Source: Rhipidocladum racemiflorum (lineage: Eukaryota; Streptophyta; Magnoliopsida; Poales; Poaceae). Taken from it: a stretch of 64,000 bases of DNA. Below the pieces are notes generated by a model. The model did no database searches, had not been told where the DNA came from, and saw only the letters and a list, made by a program, of their open reading frames with translations. A program made the position numbers and the translations under genes. Positions within the stretch are counted from its first letter, which is position 1; each line of letters opens with the position of its first letter. The stretch is taken from NCBI GenBank assembly GCA_036346355.1, contig CM070590.1:45479749-45543748 (forward strand), given 5' to 3'. Below are positions 22,485 to 33,228 of the stretch, in pieces.

Positions 22485-24377
22485 GATTCATTTTCCCATC
22501 CTTAATAAGTGGATGTTAATTTGTAGTAAGCAACATGTTACATGTGAGCTTGATCTCATCTTTCGTTGGAATGGAACTGACATATATTGTACATCATGTA
22601 TATATTTTCTTTGCCGACTTTGTTAACAAGTTATGAAATTTGGTTTGGGAAACGAAGAAATCAATCGTTGTGGTTTGTGTTGGGTGCTTTCACTGTAATG
22701 GTACATTTAGTTATACACTTGATTGCAACATTTATATAGTTCTGCTTTGCTAATGCATAAAACCTTGTCATTTGTTGCTAAAAGAGATGGGTTTTTTGAG
22801 CATATCACATTTTCTGATGCGCTTAGCACTGTAGGTTTGTGGACTGCTATCTGATTGATGCAATTTGTAAGCTGATATACATCTTGCTTTAAGTCAAAGT
22901 CGTTTTTGTTCAGTCAGGCATGTGAAAGCTCCATGTTTCAATGGCTGCTTTCAAAAGAGCTCTTGACAAAATTGTTCTAGTCAATGTGCACTACAAGAAA
23001 TAGTGAAAAATTCGTCGATTTTTAAAAATTCCAATCTTCGTCATATCTATTGTTTCCGTTCTCAATTCATTTGAAGAAAATGTCTTGGTATTGCGCTGTT
23101 TTTTTGGCAGAGAGAAGAACTCGACTTGCTTGAACAACATTAATTTAGTAAGACCATTAGTAATTATCTAAACTCATTGTCTATTAGGCCATCACCAACA
23201 TGGATTAAAAGAGTACTAAAGATTATCTACTAGTATGTTTAGTTGGGATAACCTTATGCTCCAGTTTGCCTAAGCGTCACCCGTTCGGGAACAGCGTTAA
23301 TAGTGTTTCCAAACTAAGATGCATAGAATTTTTTTTTGAAACAAGAATTCGTAGCAAAAATAAGCATACTTGTAGATCAGACATTCTCTGTCATAGAGCT
23401 TATCTACTTCTCAATCCTCGTTAGTTTTCCACGCATAGGACAAGTAGATAGCTAAGGAATTGACATAATCTTTGTTAATGCAATGTGCTAACTTCTTCCT
23501 GTATGTGATTTCTAGAAATTTACCCAACTAAAATTGCCATATTTGATGAAAATTCATAGAACTTGGGTTAGATTACCTTCCTATGATTCATGCAGGACTC
23601 TTGTTTGGGAATTTGAAACCACAGGTTGAAAAGCTTGCACTCATGTTTGTTTCTTCAAAAAAAATTATCTTGTGTGCATATTAGTAGCAGTGAAACTCTG
23701 AATCCATGGGCAGTTTTAATGTACTTTTATATTGCAATAGAAGTATTTCCTGTCCTCTGCGACTACTGTCATTCGGGGAATATTTGTGCCCGCATATATG
23801 GGTTTTCCTTGATGGCATAATGACAAACAGATTGTCAAAATGAAATCCTTGACATAATTTTTAGAAAATGATGTTACACATTTATTACCCTATGCTCATG
23901 AGTATAGAGATGACCAAAACATTTTCTTAAAAAATAATTCATCAAAAACTTCATCACAGCTTACTAGATATTACTAAAATCTACCATTCCCACTACTAGT
24001 TATGGAAAGCTGGAACTACTACATCCATTAATCAAGCCTATCAACCTTGTACGAAAAACTGCCAATTGAAGGATCCCTATTTATTACAGTATCTGCATTG
24101 TTTGCTTCTATAACACCCCAAAATTTGAATATTAATTGTTTAATTATTTACAGTATCTGCATTATTTATGCTTGTAGTTGATTAGTTACTTATCACTTGT
24201 GTTTGCATTAAGGATCTGCTAGAATGTCTCCTTCTGGTTTGAGAGATTGATATATATATTATCACTGCAAATGTTTTTTTTGTCTACTGAGTGGATGTCC
24301 TATTTACTAGAGAGGTCATGCCGAGATTTTGTACATTTCGGTGACTTAGTTTTAAGCCGGTTTTAAAGAGTTAAAAG
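22485..24377 (+). other. non-coding interior of CACTA-A
   Basis: No convincing gene. It includes a second CACTA-like terminus at 22989-23018. The segment from about 23020 to 24340 has its reverse complement in CACTA-B at about 34320-35600, with an indel of about 600 bp near 23270 / 33500-34120. A short TAACACCCCAAAATTTGAAT block at 24113, flanked by copies of CAGTATCTGCATT, is present in both elements. Confidence 0.6.
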
Positions 24378-24560
24378 GTTGGTTGTTGCATGGGGCCTGT
24401 GATGTGCGAGCGATCCAACGTGATTCCGGCCGCATAACCCTGTTATTCTCCGACGCACCAGCATCGATCAGGCGTGCGTTTGGAGAACAGTGGGTTATGC
24501 CATCGAAATTTCGTTCGGTTCGTAGCGCACGTCATAGGTCGCATGCAACGGCCTCCATTC
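24378..24560 (+). repeat. foldback (inverted repeat) before transposase, CACTA-A
   Basis: Two imperfect arms of about 80 bp (24378-24460 and 24475-24560) surround a short loop GCATCGATC. Matching parts include GCATAACCCTGTTATTCTCC on the left against GGAGAACAGTGGGTTATGCC on the right, and GGTTGTTGCATG against CATGCAACGGCC. It ends about 98 bp before the transposase ATG. CACTA-B has the same foldback at the same distance. Confidence 0.75.
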
Positions 24561-24657
24561 TTCGGTGGGTCTAGAACACATCTTTCTTAACAGGGTTGTC
24601 TTTGTGACCTAAGCCACGGTCGTACGTTGACATCGTTTCATTTGTTTAGGTTTGAGA

Positions 24658-24996
24658 ATGGGTGACGATCGAAGGGCGATGTATGACGGATGGAGGAGTG
24701 ATGGGGGGCACTCAAGGGAATGGGGGCAGATCATGGATGCTTTCTTGAAGCAAGCATTCGCTGGAGGAGCTGAATATGTGTATTGCCCGTGTACCCTCTG
24801 CAAGAATAACAGCTACTATAGCAAGGATATAGTGCAGTATCACATTTGTAAAAATGGGTTCATGCCTAACTATTTGGTGTGGCACCATCATGGAGAGGCC
24901 GCAGGGCAGGCCATTGAGTCGGACCATGGGGAGGATCACGATCGAATGGAAGAGATGCTGGATGATCTTCGCAGGGGGATTGAATTTAACTCGGGG
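24658..24996 (+). pseudogene. TNP2-type CACTA transposase, segment 1 (CACTA-A)
   Basis: The start is ATG 24658 (MGDDRRAMYDGWRSDGGHS), just after TTTGTTTAG|G, a possible acceptor. The segment carries the transposase-associated zinc-binding region: CPCTLC, then IVQYHICKNGFMPNYLVWHHHGE, which has the CPC-x-C and H..GF..Y..W..HGE signature seen before the Transposase_21 domain in En/Spm TNP2 proteins. The element needs this protein for excision and integration in the nucleus. Copia C interrupts it at codon ~113 (GIEFNSGEG). It continues at 41416 and 50371. It cannot produce transposase as arranged. Confidence 0.88.
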
Positions 24997-25344
24997 GAAG
25001 GATCATTGTTTTTGATCCAATTGTTTTTGATGATGAGTATTTGAAAGGAGTTGAAATTGATTTGATTATTTGATAAGATTTGAAAGTGGTTTGATTATTT
25101 AGTGGTTGTATGGATTAATGTGAGTCAAGTCGCGAACTTGGGCTCGGAAATTGTTTTGTGTTTTTGTTCACGTGCAGGTGTTGCTCAAGGTCGAACGTGG
25201 TCGATGACGGGACTGAGACTAGGTTCAGGGAGGAACTGAGGTCGTGAGGGTCGAGGGTGTCATGCGGGACGTTTGGACTAGAGGACAGTGCGCGTGAAGT
25301 CGATCGTTGCAGCGTGACGGCAGATGGCCGTACACGTGTATACG

Positions 25345-25640
25345 AATTTTCATACATGCATACAAATACATGTGTATATGTTGCATGTATGTGTGAGAGA
25401 GTGGTGTGTGTGTGTGCATGCATGCAAGTGTGTGTGTGTGCGTGCTTGCAAGGAAGGTCACGCATGCAATGAAGGCACACGTGAGAGTCCAAGTCTACGT
25501 GATGCATGCATGGAAGGAAGGCATCATGCAAGGAAGGCAATCTCAGTTGCTATGCTAGTGATTCATGCCATAGGTATGCATGTTACTGCTCGTTGCATGC
25601 TGCATGGTGTAAATGCATGCAAACCAGCATGCAAAACAAG
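25345..25640 (+). promoter_or_regulatory. RY-motif (CATGCA) cluster upstream of TATA
   Basis: About a dozen CATGCA/TGCATG motifs occur in 300 bp, some as CATGCATG, together with TG-repeats, ending about 190 bp before TATATAAT. CATGCA (RY) is the known site of B3-domain factors ABI3/FUS3/LEC2 active in embryos. Function here is inferred from the motif only. The block is repeated in the 3' LTR (40456-40750). Confidence 0.5.
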
Positions 25641-25830
25641 GATAGTGCGGTTCAGGAGTGCGGGCGATCGAGCAGATGGAGCTCGCCAGCGCCGATTCAG
25701 AGTTGGACTGATTTCACCTCGGGAGACAAAGCAAGATCCAACAGGGACACGGATGGGAATAAAAGACTGCTGGGAATTCGTTTCGGACTCGCTTTTGGAC
25801 TCCGTGGCCAGGTTAGGAGGAGGGCTGTAG

Positions 25831-25838
25831 TATATAAT
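25831..25838 (+). promoter_or_regulatory. TATA box of copia C LTR
   Basis: TATATAAT follows GGCTGTAG and is conserved at 40945-40952. It is the likely core promoter of the element. Confidence 0.65.
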
Positions 25839-26300
25839 CAAAGCCAATGAAGCCAAAGGAAATCAATCCATCCAATGCAAAAGGGCAAGAAGCAAAAGGT
25901 GCCTACAACAAAGAAAAGCTTTTGTGCTCTCTTTAGTTTGTTTAGGGTTTTCTAATCTTGTGAGATTAGAGATTTTGTTTAGGGTTTTCTAATCATTGAA
26001 GATTAGAAGATTTTTTTTTGGTGTCATCTTGTTGAAGATGGCTTTAGAATAAAAAGATAAGTTTATGCAATATTCTCTTATTTTTTTGCTTTGATTCTTG
26101 ATTAGAAGGTTTGTTCGATTTTTGATAGAACTAGTTTTGATTTTTGTTCGACTTGTCTCGCTAATTAATCTAGGGTTTTGATCTCTACAATATTAGATAT
26201 TCTTCCGCTATTTAGGGGTCTTTAATTTTCCGAAAGAAATAGTTGAATTTTATTCGGCATCTATTCACCCCCCCTCTAGTTGCCTACTCGGTCCTACAAG

Positions 26301-26312
26301 TGGTATCAGAGC
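26301..26312 (+). other. primer-binding site of copia C
   Basis: TGGTATCAGAGC, complementary to initiator tRNA-Met, two bases after the LTR end. Confidence 0.9.
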
Positions 26313-26359
26313 GAGGCTCGACTAATCCATCTTAACAGGTGATTAGTAAACGGTAAGTT

Positions 26360-28542
26360 ATGGCAACAGAGAAATACTCAAACAAGCCGCCAATCTTCGA
26401 TGGCACAGACTTTCCCCACTGGCGGATCCGGATGACTGCATATCTTCAAGCTCAAGGTAACGCGATTTGGCGCAAGGTAAAAATTTCGCATTTAGCTTCC
26501 CTCTAATGATGATATTGATAAAATCGAGTTTGAAAAAGATGTTGAAAACAATAATAGAGCTAGAAACATATTGCTTCAAGGACTTGCTAGAAAAGAATTC
26601 GATAGAGTCTGTCATTTACTCACTGCTCATGAAATTTGGAAATCTCTTCAAGATTATCACGAGGGCACTGACTTTGTAAAAGAAGCTAGGCAAGATCAAT
26701 TTAAAAAGGAATACACTAGATTTGAAATGAACTCTGGAGAATCTCTAGATGATTGTTTTGCTCGCTTAACAGAATCTTAAACAATCTTAGAGCTGTAGAG
26801 GTAAAGTACCTTGACTGAAAATGCTAGACATTTCCTATCATCTCTTGATCTTAAAATCGGCAAATGAAAGTGATCGCTTTTAGGGAAGCTCACAAGATGA
26901 GTGAAATGACTTTGGATAAACTATAGTCTAGTCTCAAGACTTTTGAGATAGACATTGTTTCAAGAACTTCCAATGATAACTCTATGGCTCTTAATGCTAA
27001 TTCTTCATATGATAATGCCACTAGTTCTTCATCATCATATTCCATTCACGCTTTGAGTGCTCTTAGTGATGAGCAGCTAGATCAAATACCGAGAAGATAC
27101 ACTTGCTCTTCTTTCCAAGCGTGTCAATGCAGCTTACATGAGATCAAGGGAGAGAAGAGGAGCCTCCATCCATTTGCTACAATCAAGGCAAGGCCGGCAC
27201 ATCCGTGCTAAGCTGTTTCAAGAACAAAGATAAAGAGTAGAAGTAGAAAAGAAAATCCTCCAATTCATTACGGCCAAGAGAAAGCAAGGACAAAAATAAG
27301 CAACGGACAAAGAAGATGCTCAACAAAGTCTTCGCGGCAATTGGTCGCTTAGACTTAAGCGACATTGATGATTCAACTGACGATGAGAAGGAAGCGAAGC
27401 AAACTAAGCTGAACGAGAAAGATTTCACCGGACTGTGCTTCATGGCGAAAGGGAACACTAGTGATTCTAGTAACAACGACAGCACTTCCAGCGACGGTGA
27501 TGAGGTAATACCTTCGTATGATGAGCTTTGTGAAGTTTTAGTCATATTGAGAAAATCTTTAAGAAAATCCTCACTCAAAAATAAAAACTTAGAGAAAGAT
27601 CTATCCATGCTGAAAACTGAAAACTTTGATCTTAGAAATTCAAATTCTGAAAAGACATGTGATTCTTGCTTAGATCTCAAATTTGAAATTAAATCTTTAA
27701 AAGAGGAACATATGATTAAACTAGAACAAGTTTATGCCAAAAATGAAAAACTTGTGAAAAATGTTGGTTGCTCTACTGATGGTTTACATGGTCAAACTTC
27801 TTGTTCTAAATGTCCCATACTAGAATTGAAGTTGCATGATGCAGATGCTAAGATTACTCAATTGCTTAATAATTTGCTTACACATGAAGTTCTTTCATGC
27901 TCAACTTGTCGCAAGCAAAAAGAAAAAGTAGATGTTTCCTGTAATAATTGTTTAACACTCTCTCAAAAAATTGATTACTTGGAAAAGTCTTTAGAACGTT
28001 TCACTAAAGGAAAGAAAAATCTAAATATGATTTTGGATCAATCAAAAGTCAGCACTCATCACAAAGGTTTAGGTTTTGATCCTTATGCTCATCACAAATC
28101 ATATGCTCCTACTATTGTTAAAACTCTTGAAAGTGGAAAGTTTGAAATTGTCAAAGAACCTGAGAAAACTGTCTTCAAATCTGCTGGAATTTTATCTTCT
28201 ACAATGATGAATGCAAATGTTGCTTCTGCTCCTAAAGACAAACCATTTGTTAAGTACAATTGCACTCATTGTGGAAAAGATGGTCATTTGGTGAATTTTT
28301 GTTTTAGACTAGCCAAACAACAGAGAAAGGAAAATTCAAAGGCTAACTTTAGACAAACACGTATCATTTCTCAACATGTTCCACTAGTGAAAGCAAACAA
28401 AATTCCTCGAAAATCATCTACGTTGCATTCACAAGCTTTTGTACGATCACCTCCTCGTCGAGTGATTCAGTGCTGGATACCTAAATCTTATTTCTCTAAC
28501 CCCAGCGCTGAATCCTCGGCATCTTCTGTTCATAACATGTAG
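26360..28542 (+). pseudogene. gag: copia Gag
   Basis: The start ATG is at 26360 (MATEKYSNKPPIFDGTDF, followed by HWRIRM), a typical plant copia Gag N-terminus. The helical capsid region continues in other frames (EIWKSLQDYHEGTDFVKEAR, about 26631-26690). From 27316 a 408-codon frame is open: an acidic Ser-rich part, long charged helices with spaced Cys pairs, then the CCHC knuckle CTHCGKDGHLVNFC at about 28261-28302 for RNA binding. It ends at TAG 28540, in frame with protease. Indels at about 26480, 26780 and 27240 break the first half. The long C-terminal Gag extension is consistent with Sireviruses. Confidence 0.88.
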
Positions 28543-29818
28543 GTGGTACGAGAAGGGAAGGAGAACATCTGGGTTGTTGATTCAGGATGCTGCCAACACA
28601 TGACAGGCAACCCAAGTTGGTTCTCCTCCCTAACAAAAGCATCTGGGAACGAAACGATCACTTTTGGAGATGCTACTACTGGGCGCGTCATTGCAAAAGG
28701 TACAGTGAAGGTAAATGAGCACTTTACTTTAAAAAATGTCTCTTTGGTGTCTAAACTGAAATTCAACCTTACATACGTATCTCAATTGTTGGATGAGAAC
28801 TTTGAAGTAAGTTTTAAACCGAATGCATGTAGAGTACTCGATGCTTCTGGAAACTTGATTCTTAAAATATCTAGACTTGGAAAAATTTTCATAGCAAATT
28901 TTAGCAATGCTTCAAGTTCACATTGTTTTGTTGCTTCAGAATCTAGAAATCTCAATTTTTGGCATCGTCAGTTAGGTCACATGGGCTTTGATCTCATTAT
29001 CTAGATTGAGTGGTCTAGACTTAATTCGTGGCTTGCCAAAATTGAAATCTTGCAAAGACATTGTTTGTGCTTCCTGTCGACATGGTAAGATGGTTGGAGC
29101 CCCTCATGTTCCTGTCTCTACTATAATGACCACTGGCCCTGGTCAACTTCTTCACATGGATCTGAGGACCATCTCGAGTACAATCGGCGGGAGGTAAGTG
29201 GTACTTTCTAGTAATAGTTGATGATTATTCGAGATACTCTTGGGTGCATTTTCTGTCTTCAAAAGATGAGATTTTTGGACTCTTTCATGTCTTCATTAAG
29301 AGATTGATAAACGAATTGCCTAACTCATTGAAAGCCATAAGAACAGATAATGGTACAGAATTCAAAAATGCCTTGTTTAAATCCTTTTGTGAAACTAATG
29401 GGATTGAACATCAATTTTCTTCGCCTTATTCTCCCTCACAGAATGGTGTTGTAGAAAGGAAAAATAGAACTTTGATTCAAATGGCTAGAACTATGCTAGA
29501 TGAATACAACACTTCAAGAAAATTTTGGGCTGAGGCAATTTCTTCTGCTTGCTATATATCAAATAGGGTCTATCTCAAAGCTTTACTTGGTAAAACATCT
29601 TATGAACTAAGATTTGATCGTAAACCATCTGTTTCTCACTTACGAGTGTTTGGTTGCAAATGCTTTATTCTTAAACATGGAAATCTTGATAAATTCGAAG
29701 CTCGTAGTACAGATGGTATTTTTCTTGGCTATTCGTTGCACTCTCGTGGATATCGTGTACTTGATTTATCAACTAACAAATTGTTGGAGACATGCGATGT
29801 TACTTTTGATGAGGCTAG
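28543..29818 (+). pseudogene. pol: copia protease and integrase (pol part 1)
   Basis: The protease motif WVVDSGCCQHMTG is at about 28570-28608; the usual form is DSGCSRHMTG. The GAG-pre-integrase block LNFWHRQLGHMGFDL is at about 28951-28998, followed by the zinc region CASCRHGKM (about 29072). The integrase core shows D in VDDYSRYSW (29218), D in IRTDNGTEF (about 29339-29365) and E in NGVVERKNRT (about 29440-29470). It is frameshifted near 29000 and 29195. From 29244 it is open until CACTA-B inserts at 29819. The frame resumes without change at 37049. Confidence 0.9.
29816..29818. repeat. target-site duplication of CACTA-B, left copy
   Basis: TAG, repeated at 37046-37048. A duplication of 3 bp is the rule for CACTA elements. 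Confidence 0.85.
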
Positions 29819-30055
29819 CACTACAGGAATCAGGGGAAAATTCGTGGGCCAGAAACCCACGAATTTAGGCCAAAACCCACGAATTTAATATAAATTCGTG
29901 CGCAAACCATCGAATTTAGGCCACGAATTTAACTCGACGAAATTAATCAATTAAATTCGTGGGTGCCCATTTAATTTAAGTTAAATTCGTGGTTTTACCG
30001 CCCACAATTTAATCGATAAATTCGTGGGTTTCTCTCGCCCCACAATTTAATTAGT

Positions 30056-30266
30056 AAATTCGTGGGTCGTGAAAACCCACGAATTTAACTTAAATTCGTG
30101 GCAGAAAACCCACGAATTTAACTTAAATTCGTGGGCCAGGAAAACCCACGAATTTAACTTAAATTCGTGGGCCAGCAAAACCCACGAATTTAACTTAAAT
30201 TCGTGGGCCAGCAAAACCCACGAATTTAACTTAAATTCGTGGGCCAGGAAAACCCACGAATTTAAC
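30056..30266 (+). repeat. tandem subterminal hairpin repeats, CACTA-B
   Basis: Six tandem units of about 36 bp, each AAATTCGTGGGCCAG joined to AAAACCCACGAATTTAACTT or close variants. Each unit can fold on itself. It is part of the subterminal region (29819-30270) thought to bind the element's own DNA-binding protein. Confidence 0.88.
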
Positions 30267-30295
30267 TGACGCTTAATATATATATATATATCCAT

Positions 30296-30770
30296 ATGCA
30301 TCACACTCAATACATTCAATCAAACTTATTCAACATTCAATCAAACACTCAATATATCGACCACGCATATATATGGATCGATATGCATGTCATTCAACAC
30401 AAACATCTTCACATTCAATCTTATTCAACACATCACAATAAGTCCATCACAAGATTCAAATATATATCGATCAAATATATGTACTCAAATATATATCGAT
30501 CAAACATTCAATCAAACTTATTCAACATTCAATCAAACACTCAATATCTATATCGATCAAACACTCAATATATATCGATCGGTATGCATCTCAACATTCA
30601 ATCAAACACTCAATATCAATATCTATACATTCAATCAAACATTCAATCAAACAATCAATATATATCGATCGGTATGCATCTCATTCAACATTCAATCAAA
30701 CACTCAATATCAATATCTATACATTCAATCAAAACTCAATATATATCGACAACTCAAGATTCAAGAGTAT
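30296..30770. repeat. AT-rich tandem repeat in CACTA-B
   Basis: Repeated ACATTCAATCAAACACTC and TATATATCGATC blocks with the recurrent unit ATCGATCGGTATGCATCTC, in an irregular array. There is no sensible coding frame; the open frames here are repeat artefacts. Confidence 0.7.
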
Positions 30771-31138
30771 TACGAACAATTCAAGAGTATTACCAACATG
30801 ATTCAAGAATCAAACTCCACAACGAATAACTAAGTCACCGAAATGTACAAAATTTCGGCATGACCTCTCTAGTAAATAGGACATCCACTCGTGAGACAAA
30901 AAAACATTTGCAGTGATAATATATATATCAATCTCTCAAACCAAAAGGAGACATTCTAGCAGATCCTTAGATAACCAATCACACATCCAACGACAATTTG
31001 TAAACTACGCATTACAATCCACATTACAATCTATCCATCACAATACAAATCCGACGACGAAGTCATAAAGTCCAACAGTAATACACCAATCCAGCTCACA
31101 ATGCAATTCATGTCTCAGGGTTGTTGGAGTTGTGAGCG
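30771..31138. other. non-coding segment between repeat array and transposase
   Basis: It includes a 70 bp copy (30835-30960) of a block also present at 34505-34650 (GTCACCGAAATGTACAAAAT and following), so the interior has been duplicated and shuffled. No gene seen. Confidence 0.55.
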
Positions 31139-33132
31139 CTACCACCACCGCAACTCATTATCAAAATAGCCACGAAACATTACCGGAACAAGTCTTTCCA
31201 TGATGATATGGTAATCATGACTCTTTAGCCCGTTTAGCTTACCGGTGCTGACATTCACAGCTCGTTTTATGTTAGATGCATAGCGATCAGGAAACTTTAG
31301 AGTTTTCAACCACCTCAAAATCTGTTTACGGTCTTCTGGCTTCACACGATGGAGCTCGTGGCGGCTCTCATTTCCATTTAAACCAACTTTAACCTCTAGC
31401 CACGGCCTAGCACAATGATCACCCATGTCTTTCCTAGCACTCACGTTATCCTTTGTTTTGTCGGTTACATCAAACACCATGCTTATGATGCTTTCTGCCA
31501 CATTGCGCTCTTGGTGCATCAAATCTATGTTATGCGGCAGAATCAAAGCTTTCGCGTAAGGCAGCTCCCAAAGAAAAGAAATATGAGTCCAGTTGTGCTC
31601 CTTTCCATAGCCAGTGAAACCCATACGTAGATCGTTCAAGCCGACTATGCCATTCAGCTATCTCCTCTCCTGTGAGTCGCCGGTGGCCCTTTTAACTTTC
31701 TTTCCTTTCAAATGCTTTGGCGTCATTCCTAAAAGGGTGCCTCGCCGGAAGCCACCGTCGATGGCAATCGAAGAATGTGATCTTTTTACCGTGCGTGAGC
31801 CTGAATGCATCAGAGTCAGCCATACAAATTGGACAACACAGGCGACCATGAACACACCAGCCGGCCCAAATGGCATATGCCAACAAATCATGGACCGACC
31901 ACAGGTATGCGGCTCGTAAGGTAAATTCTCTACCAGCAACGCTGTCGTATGCCTTTTCTCCTCGCCACAACTTTTTCAGCTCGTCAATTAAGGGCCGCAT
32001 GAACACATTGAGATCCTTCCCTGGATGCTTAGGACCTGGAATGACAAGAGCAAGGAATATGAACCCCTCTTTCAAGCAAATCTCAGGTGGAAGATTGTAT
32101 GGCATGATGAATACCGGCCAACAAGAGTAGGGGCTAGCGCTTGTGCTGAAAGGTGTGAAACCGTCCGTGGACAAACCAAGACGGACACTCCTAGGGTCGC
32201 TTGCAAATGCAGGATCAAATCGGTCCAATGCCTGCCATGCCTCGCCATCAGACGGATGCACCATCATATCCGGGTCTTGGTCCTCACACTTACCTTCTTT
32301 GTGCCACCGCATATGTTTCGCTGTTTCTTTTGACATGTATAGCCGTTTAAGCCTATCCGTGATCGGCATGTACCGGAAAATTTGTTTAGTTGCGACCTTT
32401 GTAGTCACTGATACCCCTTCCTCATCTACCACCTCAACGAATCTACACTTACCGCAATGCATACAATGAGTATCCTTGTCATGATCCTTCCAGAACAGCA
32501 TGCAATTATTCTCGCACACATCAATCTTCTGGTAATTCATCCCCAGGCCAGCCATCAACTTTTTCGATTGGTACAAATCCTTTGGCATCTTGTGGTTAGG
32601 CGGCAGGACATCATTCATAAGTTCAAGCAAAGCGTTGAAGCATTTGTTCGAAAAGTTGAACTTCGACTTCATCGACATAAGCCGTGTAACCGCCTGCAAG
32701 ACGGTCACATTGGTCAAGTCATGCAGCTTCTCATCCGAGGCGTCAAGTAGCCTATAGAATTCCTTAACCTCCTCTGGCTGTGACCCTCCCCCGAGTTAAA
32801 TTCAATCCCCCTGCCAAGATCATCCAACATCTCTTCCATCCGGTCATGATCGTCCCCATGGTCCGACTCAATGGGCTGCCCTGCGGCCTCTCCATGACGG
32901 TGCCACACCAAATAGTTAGGCATGAACCCGTTTTTGCAAATGTGATACTGCACTATATCCTTGCTTTGTAGTAGCATTTGTTATTCTCGCAGAGGGTACA
33001 CGGGCAATACACATATTCAGCTCCTCGAGCGAATGCTTGCTTCAAGAAAGCATCCGTGATCTGCCCCCATTCCCTTGAGTGGCCCCCATCACTCCTCCAT
33101 CCGTCATACATCGCCCTTCGATCGTCACCCAT
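31139..33132 (-). pseudogene. TNP2-type CACTA transposase (CACTA-B)
   Basis: The start ATG is at 33132. N-terminal zinc-binding region: CPCTLC near 33000, then HICKNGFMPNYLVWHRHGE near 32910. A 341-codon frame at 31692-32717 holds the Transposase_21 core: STDGFTPF with the first catalytic-type Asp, YSCWPVFIMPYNLPPEICLK, then VIPGPKHPGKDLNVF and LLCPICMADSDAF-like sequence. From 31639 to 31139 follow WELPYAKALILPHNIDLMHQ and the end at LVPVMFRGYFDNELRWW. The usual downstream DUF4218-like part is missing. Frame changes occur near 32960 and 31650. The protein catalyses cut-and-paste transposition; this copy is truncated. Confidence 0.9.
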
Positions 33133-33228
33133 TCTCAAAGCTAAACAAATGAAATGATGTCAACGTACAACCGTGGCTTAGGTGACAAAGACAACCCTGT
33201 TAGGAAAGATGTGTTCTAAACCCACCCA

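Larger units (their letters stand above)
21721..24996 (+). mobile_element. CACTA-A (En/Spm) transposon, 5' part
   Basis: The terminus CACTACAAGAAACAGTG at 21721 is followed by subterminal repeats of AAATTCGTGGG and its complement. The element continues through a GC-rich block, a long non-coding stretch and the start of a TNP2-type transposase, and is cut by copia C at 24997. It resumes at 41416-41456 and 50371-51864. Its 3' end lies beyond the window, so the 3 bp target duplication cannot be tested. Confidence 0.85.
24997..26298 (+). repeat. 5' LTR of copia C
   Basis: 1302 bp, beginning (T)GAAGGATCATTG and ending GGTCCTACA, near-identical to 40106-41415. It contains the CATGCA-rich block (25345-25640), a (GT)n tract (25405-25440), a TATA box at 25831 and two direct repeats TTAGGGTTTTCTAATC (25936-26005), each followed by a small hairpin. 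Confidence 0.93.

Noticed and set aside
24113..24145. TAACACCCCAAAATTT block as the start of another Tekay-like LTR
   Set aside because: Only about 30 bp match, the same block is in CACTA-B at 34720-34745, and no LTR follows. It is at most an old footprint.
25115..25540. His/Cys-rich minus-strand frame, repeated at 40225-40650
   Set aside because: It arises from CATGCA and GT repeats of the copia LTR; both copies are LTR copies and antisense to the element.
30056..30266. Regular repeats resembling a CRISPR array
   Set aside because: There are no unique spacers, the units are directly adjacent, and they are the known kind of CACTA subterminal repeat in a plant genome.
30047..30319. Frames on both strands with repeated peptide units (LNSWVLLAHEF type)
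   Set aside because: They are translations of the self-complementary 36 bp subterminal repeat; being open on both strands is a by-product of the repeat.
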